NCBI GenBank assembly: GCA_016464825.1
Contig: JAEKNQ010000021.1
Coordinates: 1-64,000, forward strand
Reading direction: 5' to 3'
Source: Candidatus Dormiibacter inghamiae
GTDB taxonomy: Bacteria; Chloroflexota; Dormibacteria; Dormibacterales; Dormibacteraceae
Length of the DNA: 64,000 bases
Below are positions 56,785 to 64,000 of the stretch, piece after piece (position 1 is the stretch's first letter; each line of letters starts with the position of its first letter). The notes under the pieces were generated by a model, which worked only from the letters and a program-made list of their open reading frames with translations, ran no database searches and was not told the DNA's origin. The translations under genes were made by a program, and so were the position numbers.

Positions 56785-57732
56785 CTAACCGCGTCTCCGG
56801 CCGGCGGCCCGCGGACTGTCGGGTTCTCCCGTCTGACCCAAGCCGGCCCAGGATGCCAACTGTCGCCGGGGCTGGCGCTCACGCCGCGCCGCCCAGAGCG
56901 TGCTCAAGTAGCTTGTCGCCAGCAGAAGCGCCAGCAGCCAGAGCAGCGCGGTCACGTCGGCGCGCGAGCGCGCCGGCGGCAGGAGAACCGTGTAGCTGAA
57001 GGTGCTCCAGTAGAGGAACTGGTCCTGGCCATAGGCCGACAGCCAGAGGAGAAAGCCAACCACGCCGCCTGCGCCCAACCAGGCCAGGCCTGCCGCCCGC
57101 CGGCCCAGGCGCACCAGCCCCAACCCGGGCAGGAGGGCCCAGACGAGCAGTTCCCAATGTCGAGGCGGGGCGGTGTCGTCCGCGCTGCGGCGAGCCGCCT
57201 CACCTTCGGCTGCCACTAGGAACGTGATGGCGGCCAGGTACCAACCGACAGCAAGCAGGTCGACTACTTGGAAGGGAAAGCGGAGTTGAGTGACCTCGGG
57301 CGTCAGAAGTAGGTGGCCCAGCCAGGCCACCCAGGCGGCGAGTGCTGTTGCCGCCACTGCCAGAGCGAAGCCCCTGACCCGTGGCCCGCCGACCAGGGTC
57401 CAGACGATCAGGGCGGCGACGAAGAACCAGGCAGCTGGCGTCTGCCAGCCGAAGAGGCGATCCAGGTGGGCAGGCGGGATCTGGGTCTGCCAGGGAACCG
57501 CCAGCGCCGTGAGCGAGCCCGCGATAACCAGCAGCCCGCGGCCTTCGCCGAGCTGCGGCAGGCCCAGGCGGGGACCGATCTCGTGGCTGGCGCCAAGCAG
57601 TCCCCCGCCGGCGCTGGCGGCTCCTATCAGCACCAACAACCCTGAGTTGGGATTGCTTGCCCACACGCGACTTGCCGCGGCAAGCAGGGCTGCCAAAACA
57701 AATGCCGCTGCTGTCAGGCGCCGACTGCCCAT
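56785..57732 (-). CDS. Polytopic membrane protein of unknown function
   Basis: 315 residues with about eight to nine hydrophobic helices (AAFVLAALLAAASRVWAS, LLVLIGAASAGGGLLG, LLVIAGSLTALAVPW, AAWFFVAALIVWTLVGG, FALAVAATALAAWVAWLGHLLL, DLLAVGWYLAAITFLVAA, LLVWALLPGLGLVRL and others), then a basic tail. No catalytic motif or family is evident to me. It faces the cytochrome c gene divergently. TAGTAT lies 10 nt before the ATG. The 119 bp between this gene and the upstream GT4 (56666-56784) show nothing I can identify. Confidence 0.75.
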   Translation of the reverse strand: MGSRRLTAAAFVLAALLAAASRVWASNPNSGLLVLIGAASAGGGLLGASHEIGPRLGLPQLGEGRGLLVIAGSLTALAVPWQTQIPPAHLDRLFGWQTPAAWFFVAALIVWTLVGGPRVRGFALAVAATALAAWVAWLGHLLLTPEVTQLRFPFQVVDLLAVGWYLAAITFLVAAEGEAARRSADDTAPPRHWELLVWALLPGLGLVRLGRRAAGLAWLGAGGVVGFLLWLSAYGQDQFLYWSTFSYTVLLPPARSRADVTALLWLLALLLATSYLSTLWAARRERQPRRQLASWAGLGQTGEPDSPRAAGRRRG

Positions 57733-57863
57733 TGCACCGGCAATACTAGTTCGCTGTCCCCAGCCAAAGGGACCATATCTCGGGGCTCAGGGGTCGATCG
57801 GTCGTTATTGGGTAACCGTGAGTCAGCCTGGTAACCGACTGATGACAACGCCAGCGGCTCTGT

Positions 57864-57869
57864 TATGTT
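57864..57869 (+). promoter_or_regulatory. TATGTT -10 box seven bases before the cytochrome ATG
   Basis: TATGTT, 7 nt, ATG 57877. An earlier in-frame ATG (57865) lies within the box and is rejected as start. Confidence 0.45.
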
Positions 57870-57876
57870 TGGCCCG

Positions 57877-58491
57877 ATGCGCCTACTCGGCTCGCGCCGC
57901 TGGTCGTGGCCGGCCGCCTTTGCCGTCCTCATCCCCGCGCTCCTGCTGGGCTGGACGCTGACAGCGGTTTCCGCCGCGCCGACTCCATCGCCCAGCGCAG
58001 CCGCTAGCCCCGGCGCCGCGCCGGCCCCGGGTGCAGCACCCGCACCCGGTGCCGCCCCCGCCGGGGACGTGCAAAAGGGCGCGCAACTATACAGCGCGCA
58101 GGGCTGCACCTCCTGCCACGGCGCCAACCTGGAGGGCGGTGTGGGACCCAAGCTCAACCCCATCGTCAAGCTGCCGGGCGTGCCAGACCCCAAGTCACCG
58201 GCCTACATAGCAGAAACCATCAAGAACGGCCGCAAGGGAGACTCGGGCTACTCCGCCGCAATGCCGGCGTTCGGTGACAAGCTCAAGGACCAGGACCTGG
58301 CCGACCTGGCCGCCTTCATCATCGACTCCAACAAGAAGGGCGCTGCCGGGCTCTCGCCGTCCGAGCTGGCCAAGAGCAACGTGTTCTGGATCACCACTGT
58401 CGTCTTTCTCATGGTGCTGCTGACCTGGCTGCTCTCCCGTTACAACATGCGCTGGATCGCCCGGCGCGCCGCTCAGCGGCGGTCTGGCTAG
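57877..58491 (+). CDS. Membrane-anchored c-type cytochrome
   Basis: About 204 residues. N-terminal signal anchor (FAVLIPALLLGWTLTAVSAA), an Ala/Pro repeat linker (APGAAPAPGAAPAPGAAPAG), a mono-haem domain with the CTSCH haem motif and a distal Met in SAAMPAFGDKL, then a C-terminal transmembrane helix (NVFWITTVVFLMVLLTWLL) and basic tail. The class is SoxX/cytochrome c-551-like. It would carry electrons on the outer membrane face. No oxidase genes are adjacent. Confidence 0.87.
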   Translation: MRLLGSRRWSWPAAFAVLIPALLLGWTLTAVSAAPTPSPSAAASPGAAPAPGAAPAPGAAPAGDVQKGAQLYSAQGCTSCHGANLEGGVGPKLNPIVKLPGVPDPKSPAYIAETIKNGRKGDSGYSAAMPAFGDKLKDQDLADLAAFIIDSNKKGAAGLSPSELAKSNVFWITTVVFLMVLLTWLLSRYNMRWIARRAAQRRSG

Positions 58492-58510
58492 CACCGGCTG
58501 TCGAGGTTAG

Positions 58511-59731
58511 CTGACGGCCAGCCCGGCTGAGACAGCCTGGGCGCCCTCCCCCGAGGCTGCTGCTTCGGGGTTCGCTCGACCGGCCCGGATCCTGGTGCTC
58601 TATTCCGACACCGGCGGCGGCCACCGTGCGGCCGCCCGGGCGCTCACCTTCGCCCTGATGGCGCAGTCCAACCCCTGCAGCACGGGTATGTGCGACCCCC
58701 TGATCGGCCAGGGCCGGCCGCTGGTCCGCCGCCTCACTTCCCTCTACCCCACGATCATCAAGCGAGCACGGCCTGCGTGGGCCGCGATCTATCACGGGAG
58801 CAACAGCCGCCCCGCCTTCGCGGCGCTTCGGGCCAGCTTTGGACCTCAGGTACGAGGCGTTCTGCTGCGGACTATCGCCGAGGCGGACCCGGATGTGGTG
58901 CTCTCAGTGCACCCACTGCTCAACCACGTCGCCTGGTCCGCCATGCAGAGGAGCGATCGGCCCCGGGGACTGATGACAGTGGTCACAGATCTGGTTCAGC
59001 TGCACCGCGGCTGGGCGTTTCCGCCCGCCGACGTCGTGGTGGTGCCGACCGAGGAAGCACAGCGATATGTGACCCGGGCCCGTGTGGCCGCCCGCAAGGT
59101 GCGCTTGCTGGGCTTCCCGGTGGACATGCGCTTCCGGCCGCCTGCGCCGGGCGAGCAGGCGGCGATGCGTAAGGAGCTGGGCTTGGATCCCGAACGGCCG
59201 ACGGTGGTGGTCATGGGCGGCGGCGAGGGCTCCGGGCGCATGTCCGAGCAGATCGGGGCGCTGGCTCGACGCGACCGTCCCTGGCAGGTCATAGCTGTCT
59301 GCGGCCGAAATGAGCGGCTGCGGCGCCGGCTGGCGGCTCGCTCCTTTCCCACTCCAGTGCTCGTGTTGGGCTTTGTCGACACCATGCCGAACCTGCTTCG
59401 GGCCACTGATCTCGTGGTGACCAAGGCCGGGCCAGGGGCCATTGCGGAGTCTCTCGCCACCGGCCTGCCGGTCATCCTGACCGGCTACCTGCCCGGCCAG
59501 GAGACGCCCAACGTGGATTACGTCACGCAGCATGGGGTGGGCCTCTACGCGCCCCGCGCCGGGCAGCTGCTGAGGGCCGTGCAGGGGCTGCTGAGCGGCG
59601 ATCAGGCCCAACTTCAGGAGGTGTCGCGGCGCGCGCGAGAGATAACGCGCCCGCAGGCAGCGCTTGAGATAGCCGGCGAATGCCTACGGCTTGCCCGGTC
59701 CTACATGACGGCGCCGACCGCCGGCAGGTGA
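58511..59731 (+). CDS. GT28-like glycosyltransferase (MGDG synthase / UgtP family)
   Basis: About 405 residues. ARILVLYSDTGGGHRAAARALTFAL is the family N-terminus; the first strand precedes GTG 58595, so the start is upstream. After the TAG at 58508 the first usable codon is CTG 58511; no ATG, GTG or TTG lies between. VLSVHPLLNHVAW, VPTEEAQRYVTRARVAARKVRLLGFPVDMRF, VVMGGGEGSGRM and ATDLVVTKAGPGAIAESLATGLPVILTGYLPGQETPN (donor site) confirm the family. It adds sugars to diacylglycerol or polyprenol for glycolipids. Confidence 0.85.
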   Translation: MTASPAETAWAPSPEAAASGFARPARILVLYSDTGGGHRAAARALTFALMAQSNPCSTGMCDPLIGQGRPLVRRLTSLYPTIIKRARPAWAAIYHGSNSRPAFAALRASFGPQVRGVLLRTIAEADPDVVLSVHPLLNHVAWSAMQRSDRPRGLMTVVTDLVQLHRGWAFPPADVVVVPTEEAQRYVTRARVAARKVRLLGFPVDMRFRPPAPGEQAAMRKELGLDPERPTVVVMGGGEGSGRMSEQIGALARRDRPWQVIAVCGRNERLRRRLAARSFPTPVLVLGFVDTMPNLLRATDLVVTKAGPGAIAESLATGLPVILTGYLPGQETPNVDYVTQHGVGLYAPRAGQLLRAVQGLLSGDQAQLQEVSRRAREITRPQAALEIAGECLRLARSYMTAPTAGR

Positions 59732-59756
59732 GGCGGCGCAGTAGGCCCAAATCATG

Positions 59757-59906
59757 AGGTCGATAGGCCGGGTTCATCCCGGCCGGAACACGACATCCGT
59801 CTCGATCCGCGACTTCGGCTTCGCGCCGAGTACCCGGCTCTGGCCTATGCCACTCGTCGGGCAGCACCCGGAGGGGTTTTCGAAGGGGAGGCCCGCCTCC
59901 CCTTCG
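59757..59906 (+). repeat. Right inverted copy of the bracketing element, ending in a 26-nt hairpin
   Basis: 59757-59837 matches the reverse complement of 53620-53540. Beyond that, both continue to a purine-rich GGAGGGGTT and the hairpin AAGGGGAGGC-CC-GCCTCCCCTT (59883-59904; CG/CG extend it to 59881-59906). Order is mirrored to the left copy, where the hairpin array is on the far side. The whole frame from 59757 reads openly to TAG 59910. Confidence 0.8.
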
Positions 59907-59908
59907 CC

Positions 59909-62671
59909 TTAGAGCGCCGCGTCGCAGGCCAGCCGGTAGGCGCAGAGGGCGCAGCGCCGGCGCTGGGGACGGGGCTCGAAGCGGCCGAGGCGAATGGCTG
60001 CCGCCACTTCCGTGCCCGTGCGGCGCGCCTCCGCCAGAAGCTCCGGGGTCGCCTTGAAGGGCTCTCGCTGAGCCTCTCTGCGGAGATAGATGATGTCCAG
60101 CTCCGGCGGGTCCCCGTCGAGCTCGGCCGCCAGGCTGGGAATGCTCCCGGCGCCAAGCGCATACAGCGCGAGCTGAAGCACGCTGCCGCGCTCCGGCCGA
60201 CCGGTCTTGTAATCGACTATGCGGAGGCCGTCAGGCCCTCGCTCGACGCGATCGATAACTCCCTGCAGCTGCCACCCAGGCAGCCGCAGATTGAACTGCT
60301 CCTCGACGAGCAATGGCGGCCGGTCCAGGCCGCCGGCGCGGTGGAGTGTTTCGAGCAAGCGCCAGCCCAGAGCCTTCAGGACCGGCCGCCGACGCGGCTC
60401 GCTGAGCGCGATTCGATCCCAGGCGTCCTCGTGGATCGAGCAAAGCAGCTCGAGGCTCAGTTCCCGCCCCTGCCGGCGGTGGCTGCCGGCCCGCTTCAGG
60501 ACCTGATGCAGGACTGTGCCGAACTGCGCTTCCACACTGGGCTGAGCGGTCAGCCGCAGCTGGTAGCGGAACCAGTGCCTCCGGGGACACTCCTGATAGG
60601 CCGAGATCGAGCTGAAGGACAGGATCGGGCAGTCAGGCTCCGGCAGTGCTGATGGTTCGCTCCCGAGCCCAAGCGGCTGAGACAGCTCCGCCGCCTCGCG
60701 CAGGTCGCGCTTCTCGATCCCCTCACCCAGTTCGCGGAGAAAGCGCGATTGGCGCCAGAGCCGGGAACCCTCGTAGCGGTCGGCGTAGGTCAGGACCAGC
60801 CGGCGCCGGGCTCGCGTCATGGCGACATAGAACAGCCTGCGTTCCTCCGCCACCTGGTCCTCCTTACCCCTGACCGCCGGCTCGACCAGCGCGGCTGGCA
60901 GCTCCAGCAGGTCAGGCCGCTGACGATGCGGGACGCGAGATTCCACCAATGAGGGGACGAAGACGGTGTCGAACTCGAGCCCTTTGGCCCTATGCATTGT
61001 CAGCAGCTGGATGGCACCGTGGGGGGCGTCGGTCAACTCAGCCACCGGCGCATCTTCGCCCGAGAGCAGGACCAGATCCAGGTACTCGACGAACAGGCTC
61101 AGCGAATGGTCCCGGCGGCGCTCGCAGTACTCCTCCACACGCTCCATGAAGAGACCCACGTTGCCGCTGACGCGCTGCGCTTCAACGCCGTCAGGCGGCA
61201 GCGCAGTCTGCAGATAACGGGTTCTCTCCAGCACCTCGAAGAGCAGATCGTCCACGCCGAGAGTCGACTTCAGCTGAAGGAGTCCCTGCAGCTCGAGCGC
61301 CCAGCCACTGGTTGGCTGCCAGCAGGAGAGCGCCACCAGGGGCGGTTCACCGGTTTCCGCCCCCGCCCGTATCCGCTCCAGCGCCAGCACTAGGTCCAAG
61401 CTGAGGGGAGGCCGGCTCAGGAGCCTGACCAGGGCGAGCAGGTCGGTCGAGTCTTGGATGAGCCGGAGGTAGGCGATCAGGTCCAGCACCTCCGGCCGGC
61501 GGAAGAGACCCTGGCCGCTCTGCTCGTAGGGCAAGCCGGCCAGACTCAGCTCTTCGGCCACCGCCTGCAGGCTGGCGTGAGTGCGGCCAAGCACGGCGAT
61601 CCGCTCCAGGGGGACACCCTGTTCCGCCAGGCGCTCGGTCTCAGCCGCTATCAGTCTGGCTTCGGCTTTGCGGCTGGCCACGCGCCAGACCTGCACGGCG
61701 CCTGTCTCGCCGTTGAGGGCGTGGGCCCTCAGCTCCTTCTCGCTTCGGCCAGGATTGTGCTCGATGAGCGCTGCCGCCGCCGCGACAACCTTGGGGGCAC
61801 TTCGCCGGTTCTCAGCCAGCGTACGGGTGGCGGCCGCAGGAAAGACCGCCAGGAAACGCTCCAGGCTGGCCCGCGAAGCGCCCCGGAAACGATAGATGCT
61901 CTGGTCGTCGTCACCCACCACGCAGACGTTGCCCTCAGGTGCGCCCAGCAGCTCTACCACCCGCTCCTGAGCAAGGTTCGTGTCCTGGTACTCGTCGACC
62001 AGGATCCAGCGCCAGCGCTGCCTGTACCGCTCCCGGACCTCCGGCTTGGCGGCCAGCAGCTGCACGGCTCTGACTATCAGATCGTTAAAGTCAAGCTGGT
62101 TCTCCCGCCGCTTTTTAGCCGCGAACGCCTCCAGCAGTCGAGCTGCTGCGCCGAGCAGCGCCCCCCGCTCGACGTCCTCGGCGTCGCGCGCCCAGGCCTG
62201 CAGGCGCTGCACCTGGACCAGCTCCTGCTTCAACTTCTCGTCCAGCTGGAGCAGGGGCGAGACCAGGTCGTCGGGTCGCTCCTGTCCGACCAGCACAGGA
62301 TCCGCCGCTTCCCACATCAACTCCCGGAGAGCTAGCCACAGGTCGGCGCCGACCAGCAGCCTGAAGCCGGCGCCGAGGCCGATGGCCCGGCCGTCCTCGC
62401 GCAGCCAGCCCAGGGCCTGGGAGTGGAAGGTGCCGATGGCGCTCGGATCTGCCTGGGGACAGCGCGAAAGGACCCGCTCCCGCATCTCACTCGCCGCCTT
62501 GTCGGTGAAGGTCAGCACCAGGATCCCACTCGGATCCCCGCCGCTGGCGACTATGCGGCTGTAGCGCTCGGCTATGACAGCTGTCTTCCCGGTTCCGGCG
62601 CCTGCGACGATCCTGACAGGGCCATGCAGCGGTAGGCAAGCGGCCCGCTGCTTGGCGCTGAGCTCGATCAC
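59909..62671 (-). CDS. UvrD/PcrA-like helicase fused to a RecB-like nuclease with Cys cluster
   Basis: 920 residues. Helicase motifs: GAGTGKTAVIAERYSRI (I), LTFTDKAASEMRERV (Ia), LVDEYQDTN (II), GDDDQSIYRFRGA (III), IQLLTMHRAKGLEFDTVFVP (V), VAMTRARRRLVLTYADR (VI). The C-terminal third has SSISAYQECPRRHWFRY, LQGVIDRVERGPDGLRIVDYKTG (nuclease D...DYK) and CALCAYRLAC, a four-Cys set (one Cys + CxxC + C) that matches Fe-S stabilised AddB/AdnB nucleases. It probably processes DNA ends for recombination. The GTG/ATG at 62671 overlaps the DciA gene by 4 bp. Confidence 0.88.
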   Translation of the reverse strand: MIELSAKQRAACLPLHGPVRIVAGAGTGKTAVIAERYSRIVASGGDPSGILVLTFTDKAASEMRERVLSRCPQADPSAIGTFHSQALGWLREDGRAIGLGAGFRLLVGADLWLALRELMWEAADPVLVGQERPDDLVSPLLQLDEKLKQELVQVQRLQAWARDAEDVERGALLGAAARLLEAFAAKKRRENQLDFNDLIVRAVQLLAAKPEVRERYRQRWRWILVDEYQDTNLAQERVVELLGAPEGNVCVVGDDDQSIYRFRGASRASLERFLAVFPAAATRTLAENRRSAPKVVAAAAALIEHNPGRSEKELRAHALNGETGAVQVWRVASRKAEARLIAAETERLAEQGVPLERIAVLGRTHASLQAVAEELSLAGLPYEQSGQGLFRRPEVLDLIAYLRLIQDSTDLLALVRLLSRPPLSLDLVLALERIRAGAETGEPPLVALSCWQPTSGWALELQGLLQLKSTLGVDDLLFEVLERTRYLQTALPPDGVEAQRVSGNVGLFMERVEEYCERRRDHSLSLFVEYLDLVLLSGEDAPVAELTDAPHGAIQLLTMHRAKGLEFDTVFVPSLVESRVPHRQRPDLLELPAALVEPAVRGKEDQVAEERRLFYVAMTRARRRLVLTYADRYEGSRLWRQSRFLRELGEGIEKRDLREAAELSQPLGLGSEPSALPEPDCPILSFSSISAYQECPRRHWFRYQLRLTAQPSVEAQFGTVLHQVLKRAGSHRRQGRELSLELLCSIHEDAWDRIALSEPRRRPVLKALGWRLLETLHRAGGLDRPPLLVEEQFNLRLPGWQLQGVIDRVERGPDGLRIVDYKTGRPERGSVLQLALYALGAGSIPSLAAELDGDPPELDIIYLRREAQREPFKATPELLAEARRTGTEVAAAIRLGRFEPRPQRRRCALCAYRLACDAAL

Positions 62672-62964
62672 CGCGGCGGCCGGCCCACCCTTACCTTGAT
62701 CTCCCGCACCCGCTGAGGTAGCCGCGATTCCGCGTTCAACCTTCGCATCAACTCGATCGAGTCCAGACGCAGCTGATGGGCGAGTGCCGGGTTGGCTGTG
62801 GTGACCGAGACGACGCCGCGCTCAACCTCGATCGAATCGCAGGCATCCGCCAGGGCGTCGCCCACCACCTGTTTGAAAGTCAGCCGCAGGCGAGCCTCTA
62901 TCAGCGGGCTCTGACTCCCCTGCCTTGCCACAAGTCCGGCAAGGACGTTCCCCACCTTATGCAC
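62668..62964 (-). CDS. DUF721/DciA-like helicase-loader homolog
   Basis: 98 residues from GTG 62964. ARLRLTFKQVVGDALADACDSIEVERGVVSVTTANPALAHQLRLDSIELMRRLNAESRLPQRVREIKVRVG is the DUF721 fold (KH-like; W/F-x-x-V-V-G-x-x-x-A core). DciA recruits the replicative helicase in many bacteria. It overlaps recF by 8 bp, the classic recF-dciA order near dnaA/gyrB. Confidence 0.85.
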   Translation of the reverse strand: MHKVGNVLAGLVARQGSQSPLIEARLRLTFKQVVGDALADACDSIEVERGVVSVTTANPALAHQLRLDSIELMRRLNAESRLPQRVREIKVRVGRPPR

Positions 62965-64000
62965 AGTGAAGCAGCTTGCCGCTGTCGATGCAGAGCACCC
63001 TGGCCAGGGCCACCAACGCCGGCGGAAACGGCTCAGCCTCGACCGACGTGACTATCACCTGGCCCGGCTCGAGCAGCCGACGAAGCAGCTCACGCCGGCG
63101 GTCGGCATCGAGCTCGGAAAGCACGTCGTCAAGGAGAAGCACAGGTGTCTCGCCGGTCAGCTCAGCTATCACCTGGGCCTCGGCCAGCTTGACACTCACC
63201 ACTGCGCTGCGCTGCTGCCCCTGAGAGGCATAGGCCCGAGCCTCTCGCCCCTCCAATATGAAGAGAACGTCGTCGCGATGTGGTCCCACAGTGCTGACCC
63301 CGCGCCGGAGGTCCTCGCGCCGCGCCACCGCCAGAGCTTGGGCCAGTTCCAGCTCGGTTCCGACATAGCTGATCTCCAGAAGTTCTCCGCCAGAGATGGC
63401 CGAGTGGGCAGCGGACGCCAGCGGCGCCAGGTTCGCCACCGCCTCCTCCCGAGCGGCGCGCAGCTCCTCGCCCAGCGCCACCAGCTGGATGTCCCACACG
63501 TCGAGCGAATCCTCCGGCTGGTCGCCGACCGCCACCTGCTTCAGCAGCCGGTTCCGCTGCTCTAAGGTCCTGGCGTATCGGGCCAGGGTGCGGGCGTAGC
63601 CTGGCCGCACCTGGACCAGCAGCTGGTTCAGCAGTCGCCGTCGATGCTCAGGGCCTGCCTTGATCAGATCCAGGTCATCAGGCCAGAAGAGCGTGACCCG
63701 GAAGGCTCCAGGTAGGTCGAGGGCGCGGCGAGGTTGGCCGTCTACTTCGATCCGACGCCGGGTCCGGTTGCCGTCCGCCACGAAGTCGATGCGGATCTCC
63801 AGAAGCCGGCCGCCGCTCTCAACCTGGGCCTGAACCCTGGCTTCGCTGGCCAGATCGCCGATCAGCTCAGCGTCCCGCCCGGCGCGAGGTGAGGCGCTGA
63901 GAGCGAGCAGGGCGACGGCTTCCAGCAGATTGGTCTTGCCCTGACCGTTGGCGCCCAGGAAGAGATTGAGGCCCGGACCGGGGTCCAACTCCACGCGAGC
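62957..64000 (-). CDS. recF: RecF recombination/replication-repair protein, 5' end outside the window
   Basis: 347 residues visible. LNLFLGANGQGKTNLLEAVALLALS is Walker A, VLLLDDVLSELDADRRRELLRRL Walker B/D-loop, and ASQGQQRSAVVSVKLAEAQVI the signature. The N-terminus (LRNYRNxxLE...) lies past 64000. RecF loads RecA with RecO/R at gaps. The lost start means dnaN may follow on the other side. Confidence 0.93.
   Translation of the reverse strand, partial: ARVELDPGPGLNLFLGANGQGKTNLLEAVALLALSASPRAGRDAELIGDLASEARVQAQVESGGRLLEIRIDFVADGNRTRRRIEVDGQPRRALDLPGAFRVTLFWPDDLDLIKAGPEHRRRLLNQLLVQVRPGYARTLARYARTLEQRNRLLKQVAVGDQPEDSLDVWDIQLVALGEELRAAREEAVANLAPLASAAHSAISGGELLEISYVGTELELAQALAVARREDLRRGVSTVGPHRDDVLFILEGREARAYASQGQQRSAVVSVKLAEAQVIAELTGETPVLLLDDVLSELDADRRRELLRRLLEPGQVIVTSVEAEPFPPALVALARVLCIDSGKLLHCA

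Overview
The window is about 64 kb of GC-rich, gene-dense bacterial chromosome with short operons on both strands and almost no spacer DNA. I see no rRNA, tRNA, CRISPR array or intact prophage. Gene content (MurE-type muropeptide ligase, FemAB-like transferase, MshA-like glycosyltransferase, MshB/Mca-like deacetylase, RecF-DciA, no outer-membrane genes), GC bias and many apparently leaderless start sites suggest a monoderm soil bacterium of the Terrabacteria type. Candidatus Dormibacterota or a deep Chloroflexota/Actinomycetota relative is my best guess; this is inference, not proof.

Layout. 1-0.7 kb: edge of a transposase-like gene and two abutting gene fragments (response regulator and FtsX permease). 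0.7-5 kb: PNPOx-like protein, an ArsR regulator with an MFS exporter, and two SRPBCC/ArsR stress modules. 4.9-11 kb: housekeeping run holB-hisC-HD protein-D-2-hydroxyacid dehydrogenase-HAD phosphatase-PIG-L deacetylase-ispH. 11-14 kb: a MaoC hot-dog protein with a very long Arg/Gly/Pro-rich tail, a Nudix hydrolase and HtpX. 14-20 kb: a split OpuC-type compatible-solute importer around an XRE/EamA pair. 20-34 kb: peroxiredoxin, lipoate-ligase family protein, a frameshifted ABC exporter, an OCD-ComB-TetR operon, a MITE-like insertion, a zinc-ribbon GGDEF-like protein, an antitoxin with an in-frame amber codon, two GNATs, FAH and AlkZ-like proteins, and a peroxiredoxin whose catalytic Cys codon is TGA (predicted selenocysteine). 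That last gene closes a LamB/YcsF-MogA-MoaC operon. 34-45 kb: larB, yjbQ, cupins, a zinc-ribbon/cysteine-desulfurase pair, MarR module, decayed alpha/beta hydrolase copies, lysA, fmdB, rsmG, a thiG-tenI-thiS operon and a second AlkZ-like gene. 45-51.5 kb: murE, folP-folK, glycosyltransferase, atypical response regulator, FemAB and a phosphatase. 51.5-60 kb: a PATAN/DUF4388 protein and a five-gene envelope block bracketed by inverted copies of a hairpin repeat. 60-64 kb: helicase-nuclease, DciA-like protein and recF running off the end.

Three genome-wide habits stand out. First, many promoters place a TANNNT box only 6-8 nt before an ATG or GTG, as expected for leaderless mRNAs. Second, in five places the only sensible start of a downstream gene is a CTG that overlaps the upstream TGA as CTGA, alongside many ordinary ATGA/GTGA couplings. 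Third, a peroxiredoxin uses TGA at its peroxidatic Cys and is followed by a SECIS-like hairpin, although TGA is a normal stop everywhere else. The most notable single findings are the predicted Sec-peroxiredoxin, the CTGA reinitiation pattern, the MaoC-RG-tail fusion, the ThiS with residues after its GlyGly end, and the mirrored repeats around 53.4-59.9 kb.
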